From the NCBI GenBank assembly GCA_031258155.1, contig JAIRNH010000059.1:1-50116 (forward strand): 50,116 bases of DNA. Direction: 5' to 3'. Numbering within the stretch: position 1 is the first letter of the stretch; each line of letters opens with the position of its first letter. This stretch comes from Helicobacteraceae bacterium (GTDB taxonomy: Bacteria > Campylobacterota > Campylobacteria > Campylobacterales > SZUA-545). Positions 1-8,389 of the stretch are shown in pieces. Below the pieces are notes generated by a model that worked only from the letters and a program-made list of their open reading frames with translations, made no database searches and was not told where the DNA came from. Both the position numbers and the translations under genes were made by a program.

Positions 1-40
1 TTCGCGAAACTATCCTCGCCAAAAAAACTCAAACGCCGAT

Positions 41-1390
41 TTACGCGATAGACGAAACGGCGTTTTCAAGCGCGAGGCGAACCTTTTTGACGTCCGCGCC
101 GCACTCGCCGATAACGGCGCGGACGCGATCGTAACCAAGTTTGGGAACATACGAAGCCGCAAAGGCGAGGGAGTTTTCCAGAAGCTCGGCGCAACGCTCG
201 CGGTTTGCCTTAACGGTTTCGACGCACTTTTGACGAAAGATCGCGCATGTTTTACACAGCAGCGATAGGCTCTCTAGCATAGCGTCGGCGATCAGCGGCG
301 AAAAGGCGTTTAGCTCAAACTCTCCCCTCGAAGCGGCGACGCCGATCGCGAAATCGTTTGCCATGACCTTTATAGCGACCTGAATAACCGTCTCGCAGAT
401 TACGGGATTAAACTTGGCGGGCATAATAGAGCTGCCCGTCTGCACGGGCTCCAGCGCGATCTCCGCGATCGCGCCGTTTGGACCCGAGTTCATCAGCCGC
501 AGATCGCCCGCGATTTTGGATAGATTAACCGCCAGCGCTTTTAACAGCCCCGAAACCTCCGCAAATACGTCGTAATTTTGCGTCGCGTCCATAGGATACT
601 CCGCGGCGGCAAGCCCGATACCCGTAAGCTCGCGCAACTCCTCGATAATCGCGTAGCGATACTTGCGATCGAGCGGATCGCACGCGCCCACCGCCGCGCC
701 GCCGATATTTACCTGCCTTAGACGCTCTTCGGCTTTATACAGCCTCCAGCGATCGCGCGCTATAGCTCCGGCATACGCGCCAAACTCGCTCCCAAGCGTT
801 ACGGGGACGGCGTCCATCAGCTCGGTGCGTCCGAGCTTGACCACGTCCTCGAACTCGATCTCCTTTTTCTGCAACGCCTCTTGCAACTTCGCGCACTGAT
901 CGCTTAGCTCGCGCAATAAGCCGATCGCGGCGATTCTTAACGCTGTGGGATATACGTCGTTGGTCGATTGCCCGCGATTAACGTCGTCTAACGGGCTAAT
1001 CGCCTCGTAATCGCCGCGTTTTAATCCCAGCTCCGACAGCGCGAGATTGGCGATCGTCTCGTTTACGTTCATATTCAGCGAGGTTCCCGCGCCGCCTTGC
1101 AAAGCGTCTATGATAAAAGCGTCGTCGGCTTGAGCGTCTAGCGCGCGATCGCACGCGGCGATAATCGCCTCAAAAACCCCTTCGCGAGCGCTAAAGGCTT
1201 TCGCGCCCTCTTTTACGCGGCAGATCGCGGCGGCTTTTTTCACCTGAACCATCGCGTAGATCAGATGTTTGTCGCTCTTTTTATAATCCAGCGCAAAGTT
1301 TTCGCTCGCCCTCAAACTATGAATGCCATAAAGCGCCTCTTCGCTCAGGAGGCGCTCCCCCAAAGCGTCGCGCTCAAGCCGCGTCCGCAC
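41..1390 (-). CDS. aspA: Aspartate ammonia-lyase
   Basis: Member of the fumarase/aspartase superfamily, 449 aa, close to the usual aspartase length. The family signature GSSIMPAKFNP is present around residues 318-328. The N-terminus (ALYGIHSLRASENF) and the GTSLNMNVNE and GQSTNDVYPTA blocks match aspartases better than fumarases. Known reaction: L-aspartate to fumarate plus ammonia, in the cytoplasm. The start is GTG, one base after the hydF stop, so it is the last visible gene of the [FeFe]-hydrogenase operon. An aspA gene beside hydE/hydF/hydG is a known arrangement in several anaerobes. A role in supplying ammonia for the azadithiolate bridge, or fumarate as an electron acceptor, is inference. 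Confidence 0.9.
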   Translation of the reverse strand: MRTRLERDALGERLLSEEALYGIHSLRASENFALDYKKSDKHLIYAMVQVKKAAAICRVKEGAKAFSAREGVFEAIIAACDRALDAQADDAFIIDALQGGAGTSLNMNVNETIANLALSELGLKRGDYEAISPLDDVNRGQSTNDVYPTALRIAAIGLLRELSDQCAKLQEALQKKEIEFEDVVKLGRTELMDAVPVTLGSEFGAYAGAIARDRWRLYKAEERLRQVNIGGAAVGACDPLDRKYRYAIIEELRELTGIGLAAAEYPMDATQNYDVFAEVSGLLKALAVNLSKIAGDLRLMNSGPNGAIAEIALEPVQTGSSIMPAKFNPVICETVIQVAIKVMANDFAIGVAASRGEFELNAFSPLIADAMLESLSLLCKTCAIFRQKCVETVKANRERCAELLENSLAFAASYVPKLGYDRVRAVIGECGADVKKVRLALENAVSSIA

Positions 1391-1391
1391 G

Positions 1392-2594
1392 CTACTCGAC
1401 CAGCGCCGCTAAATGCGGAAACATCGCTACGCTACGCTTCAAAATCCCCTGCATATGCGCGATCAAAACGCCGTAGTTGGTAATCGCCTTCTCTTGATCG
1501 GCGGCTAAACTTCGCCGATATTTCATCTCCCGATCGTTTAGCATACATCCGCCGCAATGGACGATCAGGCGATAGGGCGATAGATCGTCCGGAAAATCCG
1601 CGCCGGAAGTGAAATCAAACTCCAGCCGCTTATTCGCGTGGTTTTTTATCCAGCGGGGGAGTTTGACCCGTCCAATATCGTCGCACTGGCGATGGTGCGA
1701 ACACCCCTCTGAAATCAGTATCCGATCGCCGTCCTCCAAACGATCGACAACCGCCACGCCTTTAAGCGCCTGCGCTAGAAAACCTTTGTAGCGGGCGAAG
1801 AGAATAGAGAACGAAACGAGCGGAATATCGAGCGGAACGTCGGCGGCGGCTTTGGCGAAAACCTGACTGTCGGTAACGACTAGAGAGGGCTTTTTGCCTA
1901 GCAGCGAGAGCGTTTGCCTTAACTCCTGCTCCTTAACCGCGACGGCGATCGCGTCGGCTTCCAGAATATCGCGGATGGTCTGCTGTTGCGGGAGAATCAG
2001 CCTTCCTTTGGGCGCGGATTTGTCGATCGGGGTTACTAGCGCGACAAAATCGCCCGCGTTTATCAGATCGCCGACGAGGCGCAGTTTGGTTTCGCCGCCG
2101 CTTGGCAAAGCGGCGATCATCTCTTTCAGCGCGTCGATATTCTCTCCCGTTTTGGCGCTTACCGCGATCGCGTTTTTCTCGATTTGCGCCCCGCTCGCGA
2201 TCAGATCGCTCTTGTTGTAAGCGACGATATATGGAATCTCCTTCGCTCGCAAAAGGCGTATTAGCTCCAAATCGGCTTCCTCTAAACCAATCGCCGAATC
2301 AACCGCGACGATCGCCGCGTCCGTTTTGTTTAGCGTCTGCCTTGCCTTACGCGCGCGAAGCGCGCCTAGCTCTCCCTCGTCGTCGATACCCGGCGTGTCG
2401 ATCAGCGCTATTGGTCCCAGCGGCAGAAGCTCCATCGCCTTATAAACGGGATCGGTCGTCGTCCCTTTAACTTCTGAAACAATGGCGATCTCCTGTCCGA
2501 TTAAGGCGTTCATCAGACTTGATTTTCCCGCGTTGCGCTTGCCAAAAATTCCAATATGAACGCGGTTTGCGAGCGGCGTTTCGTTTAAGCTCAT
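1392..2594 (-). CDS. hydF: [FeFe]-hydrogenase maturation GTPase HydF
   Basis: 400 aa. The N-terminal GTPase domain shows the P-loop GKRNAGKSS (residues 14-22), the switch region VKGTTTD, DTPGIDDEGE and the base-specificity motif NKSD. The C-terminal part carries the cluster-binding signature: C and H in EGCSHHRQC, then HCGGCM near residue 350. In the family, HydF is the scaffold that receives the 2Fe subcluster precursor and delivers it to apo-HydA. The ATG overlaps the hydE stop by four bases (ATGA), so translation is probably coupled. Length and motifs are complete. Confidence 0.95.
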   Translation of the reverse strand: MSLNETPLANRVHIGIFGKRNAGKSSLMNALIGQEIAIVSEVKGTTTDPVYKAMELLPLGPIALIDTPGIDDEGELGALRARKARQTLNKTDAAIVAVDSAIGLEEADLELIRLLRAKEIPYIVAYNKSDLIASGAQIEKNAIAVSAKTGENIDALKEMIAALPSGGETKLRLVGDLINAGDFVALVTPIDKSAPKGRLILPQQQTIRDILEADAIAVAVKEQELRQTLSLLGKKPSLVVTDSQVFAKAAADVPLDIPLVSFSILFARYKGFLAQALKGVAVVDRLEDGDRILISEGCSHHRQCDDIGRVKLPRWIKNHANKRLEFDFTSGADFPDDLSPYRLIVHCGGCMLNDREMKYRRSLAADQEKAITNYGVLIAHMQGILKRSVAMFPHLAALVE

Positions 2595-3676
2595 CGGCTC
2601 CGCCTTTTTGCTTGCGCGGCTAAGCGATCGCCAAAACGGACGCTATCGCCGTTTGTCGTCGATACGCCTCTGCCGATCGCGCGGATTTTGCCGCTTATGC
2701 AACCTCTGCAATGAAGCGGCGTATCGTCTAAACATATCTTGCCCGGATATAGACGATAAAGCCGCCGATACTCGCCTTCCGTTACTACGGGCATCACCAC
2801 GTTGGCGCCGCTTTGCAAAGCTCTGATCCGTCCGTTTCGATCTAGCGTCTCCATCGCGGTGGAAGCGGGGATATTTATCATCGGCAGCAGCAACCTAACC
2901 AGCGCCATAACTTTTAACGCTAAAATAAAATCGCCTTGCGGCGCTTTGCTAAGCGGAGTTTGCTCGTTTGGTATAAACGGACCTATGCCTATCATATCAA
3001 AGTCGCTCTCCTTAAAAAATAAAATGTCGTCCGCAATGGACGAAATAGTTTGATCGGGCAGACCCACAAGCGATCCGCTACCCGTTTCATAACCTAGTTT
3101 TCTTAACGTTTTCAAGCAGTCGAATCTGTTTTGATGACTCATTGAAGGGTGAAGTTTTTTATAAAGCCGCGCGTTGGTAGTCTCTATGCGTAGTAGATAG
3201 CGATTTGCTCCCGCCTCTTTATACGCGGCGTATTCCTCCTCGCTCTTTTCGCCAAGACTTAACGTAACGTGCGCGCCAGCTTCTCTTATCGATCGTATTA
3301 CCTCGCAAAACTCGTCCAACTTATACGCGCCGCTTTCGCCCGATTGCAACACGATTGTCTTATATCCGTAAGCGATCGCTTTACGCGCGAGTTCCGCTAT
3401 CGCCTCCGGCTTCAAAGCGTATCGTTTCAGGCTTTTATTCTGCCGCCTTAGCCCGCAGTAATAGCAGTTTCTTACGCATATATTGGAAAACTCCAGCAAC
3501 CCTTTTAGATGAACGTCGTTTCCGTTGCGCGTTTTTCTCGCTAAATCGGCGTGAAAAAAGAGAGCGTCGTCGTATTCGTTCGAGGATAAAATAGCGACGA
3601 TCTCTCTATGCGTAAGCGCGCTCGTATAAAACGCCTTTTGAACGATGCCGATTGCGCGGCGATCTATATATGACAA
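2591..3676 (-). CDS. hydE: [FeFe]-hydrogenase radical SAM maturase HydE
   Basis: 361 aa radical SAM protein. The SAM-cluster motif CVRNCYYC (CX3CX2C) lies near residues 67-74. A second cysteine set of the form CX7CX2C is present near the C-terminus (C-LDDTPLH-C-RG-C), as in Thermotoga HydE. In the family it converts the HydG iron-cysteine synthon into a precursor of the diiron subcluster. The apparent start is TTG, 13 bases inside the end of hydG. No better upstream or downstream start is obvious. It is distinct from the unrelated protein also called HydE in the [NiFe] operon at 34.2 kb. Confidence 0.93.
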   Translation of the reverse strand: MSYIDRRAIGIVQKAFYTSALTHREIVAILSSNEYDDALFFHADLARKTRNGNDVHLKGLLEFSNICVRNCYYCGLRRQNKSLKRYALKPEAIAELARKAIAYGYKTIVLQSGESGAYKLDEFCEVIRSIREAGAHVTLSLGEKSEEEYAAYKEAGANRYLLRIETTNARLYKKLHPSMSHQNRFDCLKTLRKLGYETGSGSLVGLPDQTISSIADDILFFKESDFDMIGIGPFIPNEQTPLSKAPQGDFILALKVMALVRLLLPMINIPASTAMETLDRNGRIRALQSGANVVMPVVTEGEYRRLYRLYPGKICLDDTPLHCRGCISGKIRAIGRGVSTTNGDSVRFGDRLAAQAKRRSR

Positions 3677-5136
3677 TCGCTTTCGCCCCGTTCTAAGCCG
3701 TCGATCATCTTCTCGATCGTTCCAACCGCCTGCGGAAGATTTTCGCGCAACATATCCAAATATTTAGGAATAATCGTTTGTTCTCCTATGCTTTTTACTT
3801 CGCTGGAGGCGTAATCTCTTATATACTCCTTAAAGGTCAAAATCCCGTTTGGAATACACAGATATTTGATCTTCGCGCCTTTGGCTAACGGCATAAAGCT
3901 ACAGCCGGTGCGCCCCTCGCGGTAGCACGAGGTGCAAAACGAGGGCAGCCTGCCGTCTTTCACGAGGCTTAGAATAAAAGCGTCTATGCTTCTGTGATCG
4001 CCTATCGAAAACTGCTGTTTGGCAAGGTTATTACCCTTGTTGTTTTCCGAATAGCCGCCTAAACCTATGTTTGTTCCCGCGTCGGTTTGAGAGACGCCGC
4101 ATTTTCGCAACATTTCGTCTCGAACGATCGGATCTTCTCTAGCCGTTAAAATAGTGCCGGTAAAAGGACACATAAGGCGAATAACGGCGGCGATCTTTAC
4201 TATATCTAAATCGCTTACGGCGTAGGGCGATCTAAAACTTTCGCCGTTTTGCGTTAATTTGATTCTAGGAAACGACATAGTGTGCGCTCCCACGCCAAAT
4301 ACGCGTTCCAAATCCATAGCGTGATAGAGCATAGCCAACGTCTCGTATCGCCAATCGTATAGCCCAAAAAGCGTTCCGATCGCCACGTCGTCAAGTCCCG
4401 CCTTCAACGCCCTATGCAAGGCGAACAACCGCCAATTATATTCGCCCTTGATCGTGCCTTTTGGATGAACCTTTTCGTATGTCGCTTTGTGATAGGTCTC
4501 TTGAAAAACCTGATATGTGCCTATCCCCTCGCTTTTTATCAGCTTATATTCCTCCTCAAACATTGGCGCGGCGTTGATATTTACCCGTCTTATCTCGCCT
4601 TTGTTTTTCTTAACGGAGTAGATCGTTCTAACGCTGTTTGCGATATATTCCGCGTCGCTTTTTGGATGCTCGCCAAACACCGCGATCAGCCGCTTCTGCC
4701 CCGCGTCTATCAGCGCCTCTATTTCGTTTTTTAACCCGTCGGCGTCTAGCGTGATCTTTTGCATATTTTTGTTTGACGAACGAAAACCGCAATAGGCGCA
4801 ATTATTAACGCACGGATTTGAAATATATAAAGGCGAAAACAGGACTATGCGGTTTCCATACACCTCCTCTTTTACAAACGCGGCGGCGCTATATATCTCC
4901 TCCCAGAGATCGTCTCCTCGCGCGTTCATAAGAATCGCCGTCTCTTCGGGGGATAGCATAACGCCTTTGCTCGCGTTTGCTTTCGCCTTTTTTATCGTTG
5001 CTAAAACCTCGTTTGTCGATGGGGCGCTCGCCGCTTTTAGTATGGAATGTATTCGGCTATCGTCGATAAAATCCTCGTATTCGTTAGCGTTTTCCCAATC
5101 GATAACTCTTTGTAGCCTCTCTTTCGCCCATGCCAT
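3664..5136 (-). CDS. hydG: [FeFe]-hydrogenase radical SAM maturase HydG
   Basis: 490 aa, typical HydG length. The radical SAM motif CVNNCAYC lies near residues 97-104. The C-terminal auxiliary cluster motif is an exact CX2CX22C (CTSC, then 22 residues, then C before IPNGILT), which separates HydG from ThiH. In the family HydG cleaves tyrosine and builds an Fe(CO)2(CN) unit. ATG start with a GGGGG-rich ribosome binding site that overlaps the stop region of the cytochrome b gene, a gap of 11 bases. It sits between structural and maturation genes in one transcription unit. Confidence 0.95.
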   Translation of the reverse strand: MAWAKERLQRVIDWENANEYEDFIDDSRIHSILKAASAPSTNEVLATIKKAKANASKGVMLSPEETAILMNARGDDLWEEIYSAAAFVKEEVYGNRIVLFSPLYISNPCVNNCAYCGFRSSNKNMQKITLDADGLKNEIEALIDAGQKRLIAVFGEHPKSDAEYIANSVRTIYSVKKNKGEIRRVNINAAPMFEEEYKLIKSEGIGTYQVFQETYHKATYEKVHPKGTIKGEYNWRLFALHRALKAGLDDVAIGTLFGLYDWRYETLAMLYHAMDLERVFGVGAHTMSFPRIKLTQNGESFRSPYAVSDLDIVKIAAVIRLMCPFTGTILTAREDPIVRDEMLRKCGVSQTDAGTNIGLGGYSENNKGNNLAKQQFSIGDHRSIDAFILSLVKDGRLPSFCTSCYREGRTGCSFMPLAKGAKIKYLCIPNGILTFKEYIRDYASSEVKSIGEQTIIPKYLDMLRENLPQAVGTIEKMIDGLERGESDCHI

Positions 5137-5147
5137 ATCCGCCCCCT

Positions 5148-5819
5148 TTAATCGTCCTTGCCTTCAACTTTTACAAGGTCGTTTTCCACCCATTTTGGCG
5201 CGCTATGTTTCGCCTCCTCAAGCGACACATAGCCCTCGCCGCGCCCGAACATCGCCTTGAAATCGCCGAAATTCATCAACGCCATCGGCGCGTGTCCAAA
5301 AACAGCCAGCGCGGTAACGATAATCGAACCCCAGACGTGAAAGTAAAAGAGCGCGGTTACCGCCTGTTTTCCAAGCGCGGGCGTAAAGGCGTAAAGAAGC
5401 CAACCCGAAACGATAAGCGCGAAAATCATCGCTATAAACGCGGGATACAGCAGCTTCTGCCCCCCGTTGAATCTGCCTTGCGGCGCTACCTCTTTGGGTC
5501 CAAAACCGATCCCAAATATCTTTCTTGGATAACCGCCGAGATTTTTGAACCAGCTAAGCGTATCTCTATCCCAACTCGTCAGGTTTTTTAACAGCAGCAT
5601 AAACCTATCGTAGTTGATAATCGCAAAACCAAAAAAGTTAGCGGTGGATAAAACGGCGGCGATTATATGTATGTCCATAGCGATCGCGGCGCTCTCGTCG
5701 CTTATCGGCTTGAAATATACCAAACAGCCCGTAACTATTAAGATCGCCCAGCTTAACAGGTTTATGTTGTGAAAAACCTTTTCGCAGACGTGAAACTTTA
5801 AGACTTTTGCGCTAGACAT
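5148..5819 (-). CDS. Membrane cytochrome b subunit of [FeFe]-hydrogenase
   Basis: 223 aa with about four hydrophobic segments (near residues 20-36, 48-66, 120-140 and 152-175). Candidate heme-ligand histidines include FHN near the N-terminus, MDIHII, FYFHVWG and FGHAP. The pattern fits the FdnI/HyaC family of di-heme cytochromes b that link periplasmic dehydrogenases or hydrogenases to the quinone pool. The start overlaps the small-subunit stop by eight bases and has an AGGAGG site. From its position it probably anchors the [FeFe] enzyme to the membrane and passes electrons to or from quinone. The exact subfamily is not certain. Confidence 0.8.
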   Translation of the reverse strand: MSSAKVLKFHVCEKVFHNINLLSWAILIVTGCLVYFKPISDESAAIAMDIHIIAAVLSTANFFGFAIINYDRFMLLLKNLTSWDRDTLSWFKNLGGYPRKIFGIGFGPKEVAPQGRFNGGQKLLYPAFIAMIFALIVSGWLLYAFTPALGKQAVTALFYFHVWGSIIVTALAVFGHAPMALMNFGDFKAMFGRGEGYVSLEEAKHSAPKWVENDLVKVEGKDD

Positions 5820-6165
5820 GATCGCCTCCTACTAATCCTAGATTGTTACGATCCACGTAGGTTTTTGTATGCAACAACTCTTCGGCTATTTCGCCCATAG
5901 GTTTGGTGTTTAGGTCTTTATAAACCTTTAACGCGCTAGGGTTTTGGTGCGAACCGGTTAGGTTCTGTTTTTGCAACCGCTTATCGTCTTTGTAAAGCCC
6001 AAGTTGCCTTAATCTTATATACGATTTGCGCCGCTCGATAATATCGGTGATCGCGTAGCCGCTTACGGCTATAACCGATACCGAAACTCCGGCTACTTTA
6101 AGAAAGTCGCGGCGGCTAATTAGCGATCGCGACGGTTTTTCCGCGTAGTATTCTTTTTCGCTCAC
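5812..6165 (-). CDS. hydB: [FeFe]-hydrogenase small subunit with Tat signal
   Basis: About 117 aa from a GTG start at 6165. That start is chosen because AAAGGAG lies six to seven bases upstream; the open frame continues back to 6216, but that stretch overlaps the end of the catalytic subunit and has no site. The Tat motif SRRDFLK is at residues 17-23, followed by a hydrophobic stretch. The rest matches the iron-hydrogenase small-subunit domain (RLRQLGLYKDD, then NP.ALKVYKDL, then ELLHTKTYVDR). In Desulfovibrio the equivalent subunit carries the export signal for the whole dimer, so the enzyme is probably periplasmic. Confidence 0.88.
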   Translation of the reverse strand: MSEKEYYAEKPSRSLISRRDFLKVAGVSVSVIAVSGYAITDIIERRKSYIRLRQLGLYKDDKRLQKQNLTGSHQNPSALKVYKDLNTKPMGEIAEELLHTKTYVDRNNLGLVGGDHV

Positions 6166-6176
6166 TGTTTTCTCCT

Positions 6177-7529
6177 TTACGCTCTTAGCGGAAGCGGCAA
6201 AAGCGGATGAAGCCACGAAGTCCCCATCGTCCTAACGGGCTGTCCGCCCCCATTTACGCACCCGCCGGGGCAATTCATCACTTCTACAAAGTGATATTTG
6301 TTGCGATCGTCGATCAATCTATCCACAATCGTTTTTATATTCCTCGACGCTCCGTTTACGACGGCGACTTTCACCTCTGCAATTTTGCCGCCGTAATCTT
6401 TCAAAGGTATGGGAATGTTCGCTTCCACGATGTCGGTTTCATACCCTCTTACGGCGATCAGATCGGGATTTGACAACTCGTTTCCGGAGAGAATAAAATA
6501 CGCGGTTCTTAACGCCGCTTCCATCACTCCTCCGCTATTTCCAAATATAGTCGCCGCGCCGGTATAGACGTTCATCGTCTCGTCGGCTCGCTCGTCTGAG
6601 AGCGTTAGCGGATTTATATTTTTTCGCCTGAAAATCTCCGCTATATCTCTTGCCGTCAAAACCGCGTCTATATCCTGAAAATTAGGCGTATTGGTAGGTA
6701 TTTCGCCGTTTTTTATTAGATATTGACGCGCCGAGTTAAACTCCGGTCTGCTCGCCTCGAATATCTTTGCGGTGCATGGCGTAACCGCGACCATATAAAC
6801 GCTTCTTGGATCGACCTTCCACACATATTTTGCCGCCCACGTTTTAGCTAACGCGCCGCCCATCTGTATAGGCGATTTCGCTCCAGATATGTGCGCCAAA
6901 AGTTGCGGGTGAAAGGTTTCGGCGTTTTTCACCCACGCGGGACAGCAACTTGTGAAATGCGGAAAAGGGTGCGCCGCCATATGTTCCAAATCCCCGCCTC
7001 GCTCTCCAAGCAGCCAGTATTGAACCTTTTTGATAAACTCCGTCCCCTCTTCCAAAATGGTCTGATCGGCGGCGAAATTGACGTCGTAGTTGTGAAATCC
7101 CGCCAGTTCGAAGGCGTTGTAGAGCCTGTTTATCGTCAGATCGCCGGGGTTCCCCCCAAACTCTTCGGCGATCGAAACCCTAACGGACGGCGATGGGTGA
7201 GCCACGACAAACGCGCCCGGATCGCTCAGCTTTTGCATTACCGTATCGACAAAGCTCATCTGCTCGATCGCGCCAAACGGACAATTCACAAGACACTGAC
7301 CGCAATTTACGCACCGATTGACGTTGATCTTATGCGCCACGCCAAGCGATCCCTTAATCGCCTCCGTAGGGCAGAACGCGCTACAGGTGTCGCACCCTAC
7401 GCAATTGTCCTGATTGATCGCGATTATGCCTCTTAGCTCCCCCTTTCGACAGGTTCCCTCGAACTCGGCGTCGCTCCCCCAAGCCTCTTGCGACGGATTG
7501 AACGTGGCAATCCGCGTTACCTTTGACAT
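6177..7529 (-). CDS. hydA: [FeFe]-hydrogenase catalytic (large) subunit
   Basis: 450 aa from the ATG at 7529, preceded by a strong AAAGGAGGGGAGCAA site. The same frame extends upstream to 7700 but without a credible start. Two ferredoxin-type motifs (CVGCDTCSAFCP and CVNCGQCLVNCP) lie near residues 40-85. The H-cluster motifs follow: L1 TSCCPAW, L2 TPCTAKIFE, L3 EVMNCPGGCVNGGGQP. L2 has Thr where most enzymes have Met before PC; the conserved Lys is kept. Architecture and sequence resemble Desulfovibrio periplasmic HydA. There is no signal peptide, in line with export by the small subunit. Reaction: reversible H2 oxidation. First gene of the operon. Confidence 0.95.
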   Translation of the reverse strand: MSKVTRIATFNPSQEAWGSDAEFEGTCRKGELRGIIAINQDNCVGCDTCSAFCPTEAIKGSLGVAHKINVNRCVNCGQCLVNCPFGAIEQMSFVDTVMQKLSDPGAFVVAHPSPSVRVSIAEEFGGNPGDLTINRLYNAFELAGFHNYDVNFAADQTILEEGTEFIKKVQYWLLGERGGDLEHMAAHPFPHFTSCCPAWVKNAETFHPQLLAHISGAKSPIQMGGALAKTWAAKYVWKVDPRSVYMVAVTPCTAKIFEASRPEFNSARQYLIKNGEIPTNTPNFQDIDAVLTARDIAEIFRRKNINPLTLSDERADETMNVYTGAATIFGNSGGVMEAALRTAYFILSGNELSNPDLIAVRGYETDIVEANIPIPLKDYGGKIAEVKVAVVNGASRNIKTIVDRLIDDRNKYHFVEVMNCPGGCVNGGGQPVRTMGTSWLHPLLPLPLRA

Positions 7530-7566
7530 TTGCTCCCCTCCTTTTAGTATTACATTTTTAACATTG

Positions 7567-7607
7567 ATAATACTACATCGGTTAACCTTAAAAAATAATT
7601 TAAGGTT
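7567..7607 (-). promoter_or_regulatory. Putative hydA promoter with palindromic operator
   Basis: Upstream of hydA, on the minus strand, a possible -10 element TATTAT lies at 7567-7572. A perfect inverted repeat with 9-base arms (AACCTTAAA / TTTAAGGTT, 6-base spacer) lies at 7584-7607, where the -35 region would be. A second small palindrome, GGTTAACC, overlaps it at 7580-7587. The region is much more AT-rich than its surroundings. An operator bound by a dimeric regulator is inferred; the regulator is unknown. Confidence 0.5.
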
Positions 7608-7788
7608 CGAAATAAAGAAACAAAAAGCAAATCGCGCGTTAGGCGGCGTTTGCGCCGAACGGATACAAGCGGCAAAACCGCGCTTTACAAAAACAAACAA
7701 TCAAGCGCGGTTTAGACAAACCGACGCGCTAGATTAAACGCAACCTATGCTAAGGCGACAACAAAATAAACTTCCGCTATTCCCCCTT

Positions 7789-7940
7789 CCCGCCATTCCC
7801 GCGAAGCGCCCCGCTCTGATAGGAGCGCAAAGCGCTCAGAAAAGCGGAAATCCGTCTCATAAGGCTCGGCGGAATGCGTAGATCCGTCTCTCTCTTTCAC
7901 GCCTTCGGCGTATCTGGATACCCGCCTTCGCGGGAATGAC
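7789..7940. repeat. MITE-like repeat with GYCATTCCCGCGAAG ends
   Basis: About 150 bp bounded by inverted ends: GCCATTCCCGCGAAG on the left and CTTCGCGGGAATGAC on the right. Inside is a nested hairpin (CCGCTC ... GGAGCG), then a GCCTTCGGC hairpin. Related full or partial copies occur at 8055-8125 (inverted), 17675-17724, 22135-22174, 34050-34090, 47321-47460 and 49911-49938. The core resembles the dRS3-type ATTCCC...GGGAAT repeats known from Neisseria and other proteobacteria. Confidence 0.7.
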
Positions 7941-8054
7941 AAAGGGGGTTGTTGTTCCAGCGAAGCGCTCGTTCGCGCGCGAACGTAGGCGCGCAGGAAC
8001 GCGGCAATCCAGACAAAGAAAGATCGTATGCGATTCATACCACGACGGATTTGG

Positions 8055-8125
8055 GAGATGGATTCCCGCAATCCCGCGCATTCTCCTGCGCGCCTTGCGC
8101 TCCTAGCGGAGCGGGCGGACGAAAA
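8055..8125. repeat. Inverted partial copy of the dispersed repeat
   Basis: GATGGATTCCCGC is followed by GCGCCTTGCGCTCCT and GGAGCGGGCG. The second part is close to the reverse complement of the inner hairpin of the 7789-7940 element. It looks like a second, decayed copy in the opposite direction. Confidence 0.45.
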
Positions 8126-8389
8126 CCGCAAGGCGAGTAAAGGAGGAAGCGTCGAGATTTTAGCGCTTCGGGCAAGCCGCGCGAGAAACGACGCGGGGTT
8201 TGACTACGCGATAGATCAACGCGATCCCAACGCAAGGCGCAAGTAAAAAAGGAGGCGTTGTTGCGATTTTAGCGCTAGGACAATCGCCGCGAGCGCGCCA
8301 AAGCCCGTCGCCTCCGATCGCGGATTAAACTGGCAATCGCCGCCCGCGCGGGAGAGCGCGAGCGGAAAAGCGGCGAAGGGTTAGAAGGG
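8126..8389. other. Gene-free spacer with a short direct repeat
   Basis: No convincing gene. Two similar blocks, each GGAGG followed by GATTTTAGCGCT about seven bases later, start near 8142 and 8250, roughly 108 bp apart. Short open frames across 7745-8246 overlap in several frames, follow the repeats and lack ribosome binding sites. Confidence 0.4.

Noticed and set aside
6166-6216. Longer N-terminus for the [FeFe]-hydrogenase small subunit
   Set aside because: It overlaps the end of hydA, has no site, and puts the Tat motif unusually far in. GTG at 6165 with AAAGGAG is better.
7530-7700. 57-residue N-terminal extension of HydA
   Set aside because: The extension covers the promoter, palindrome and ribosome site, and the sequence is not ferredoxin-like. 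ATG at 7529 has an excellent site.
7745-8246. Several 60-130-residue open frames in the spacer after hydA
   Set aside because: They overlap each other in different frames, run through the dispersed repeats, and have Arg/Ser/Ala-rich shadow-like sequences without sites.
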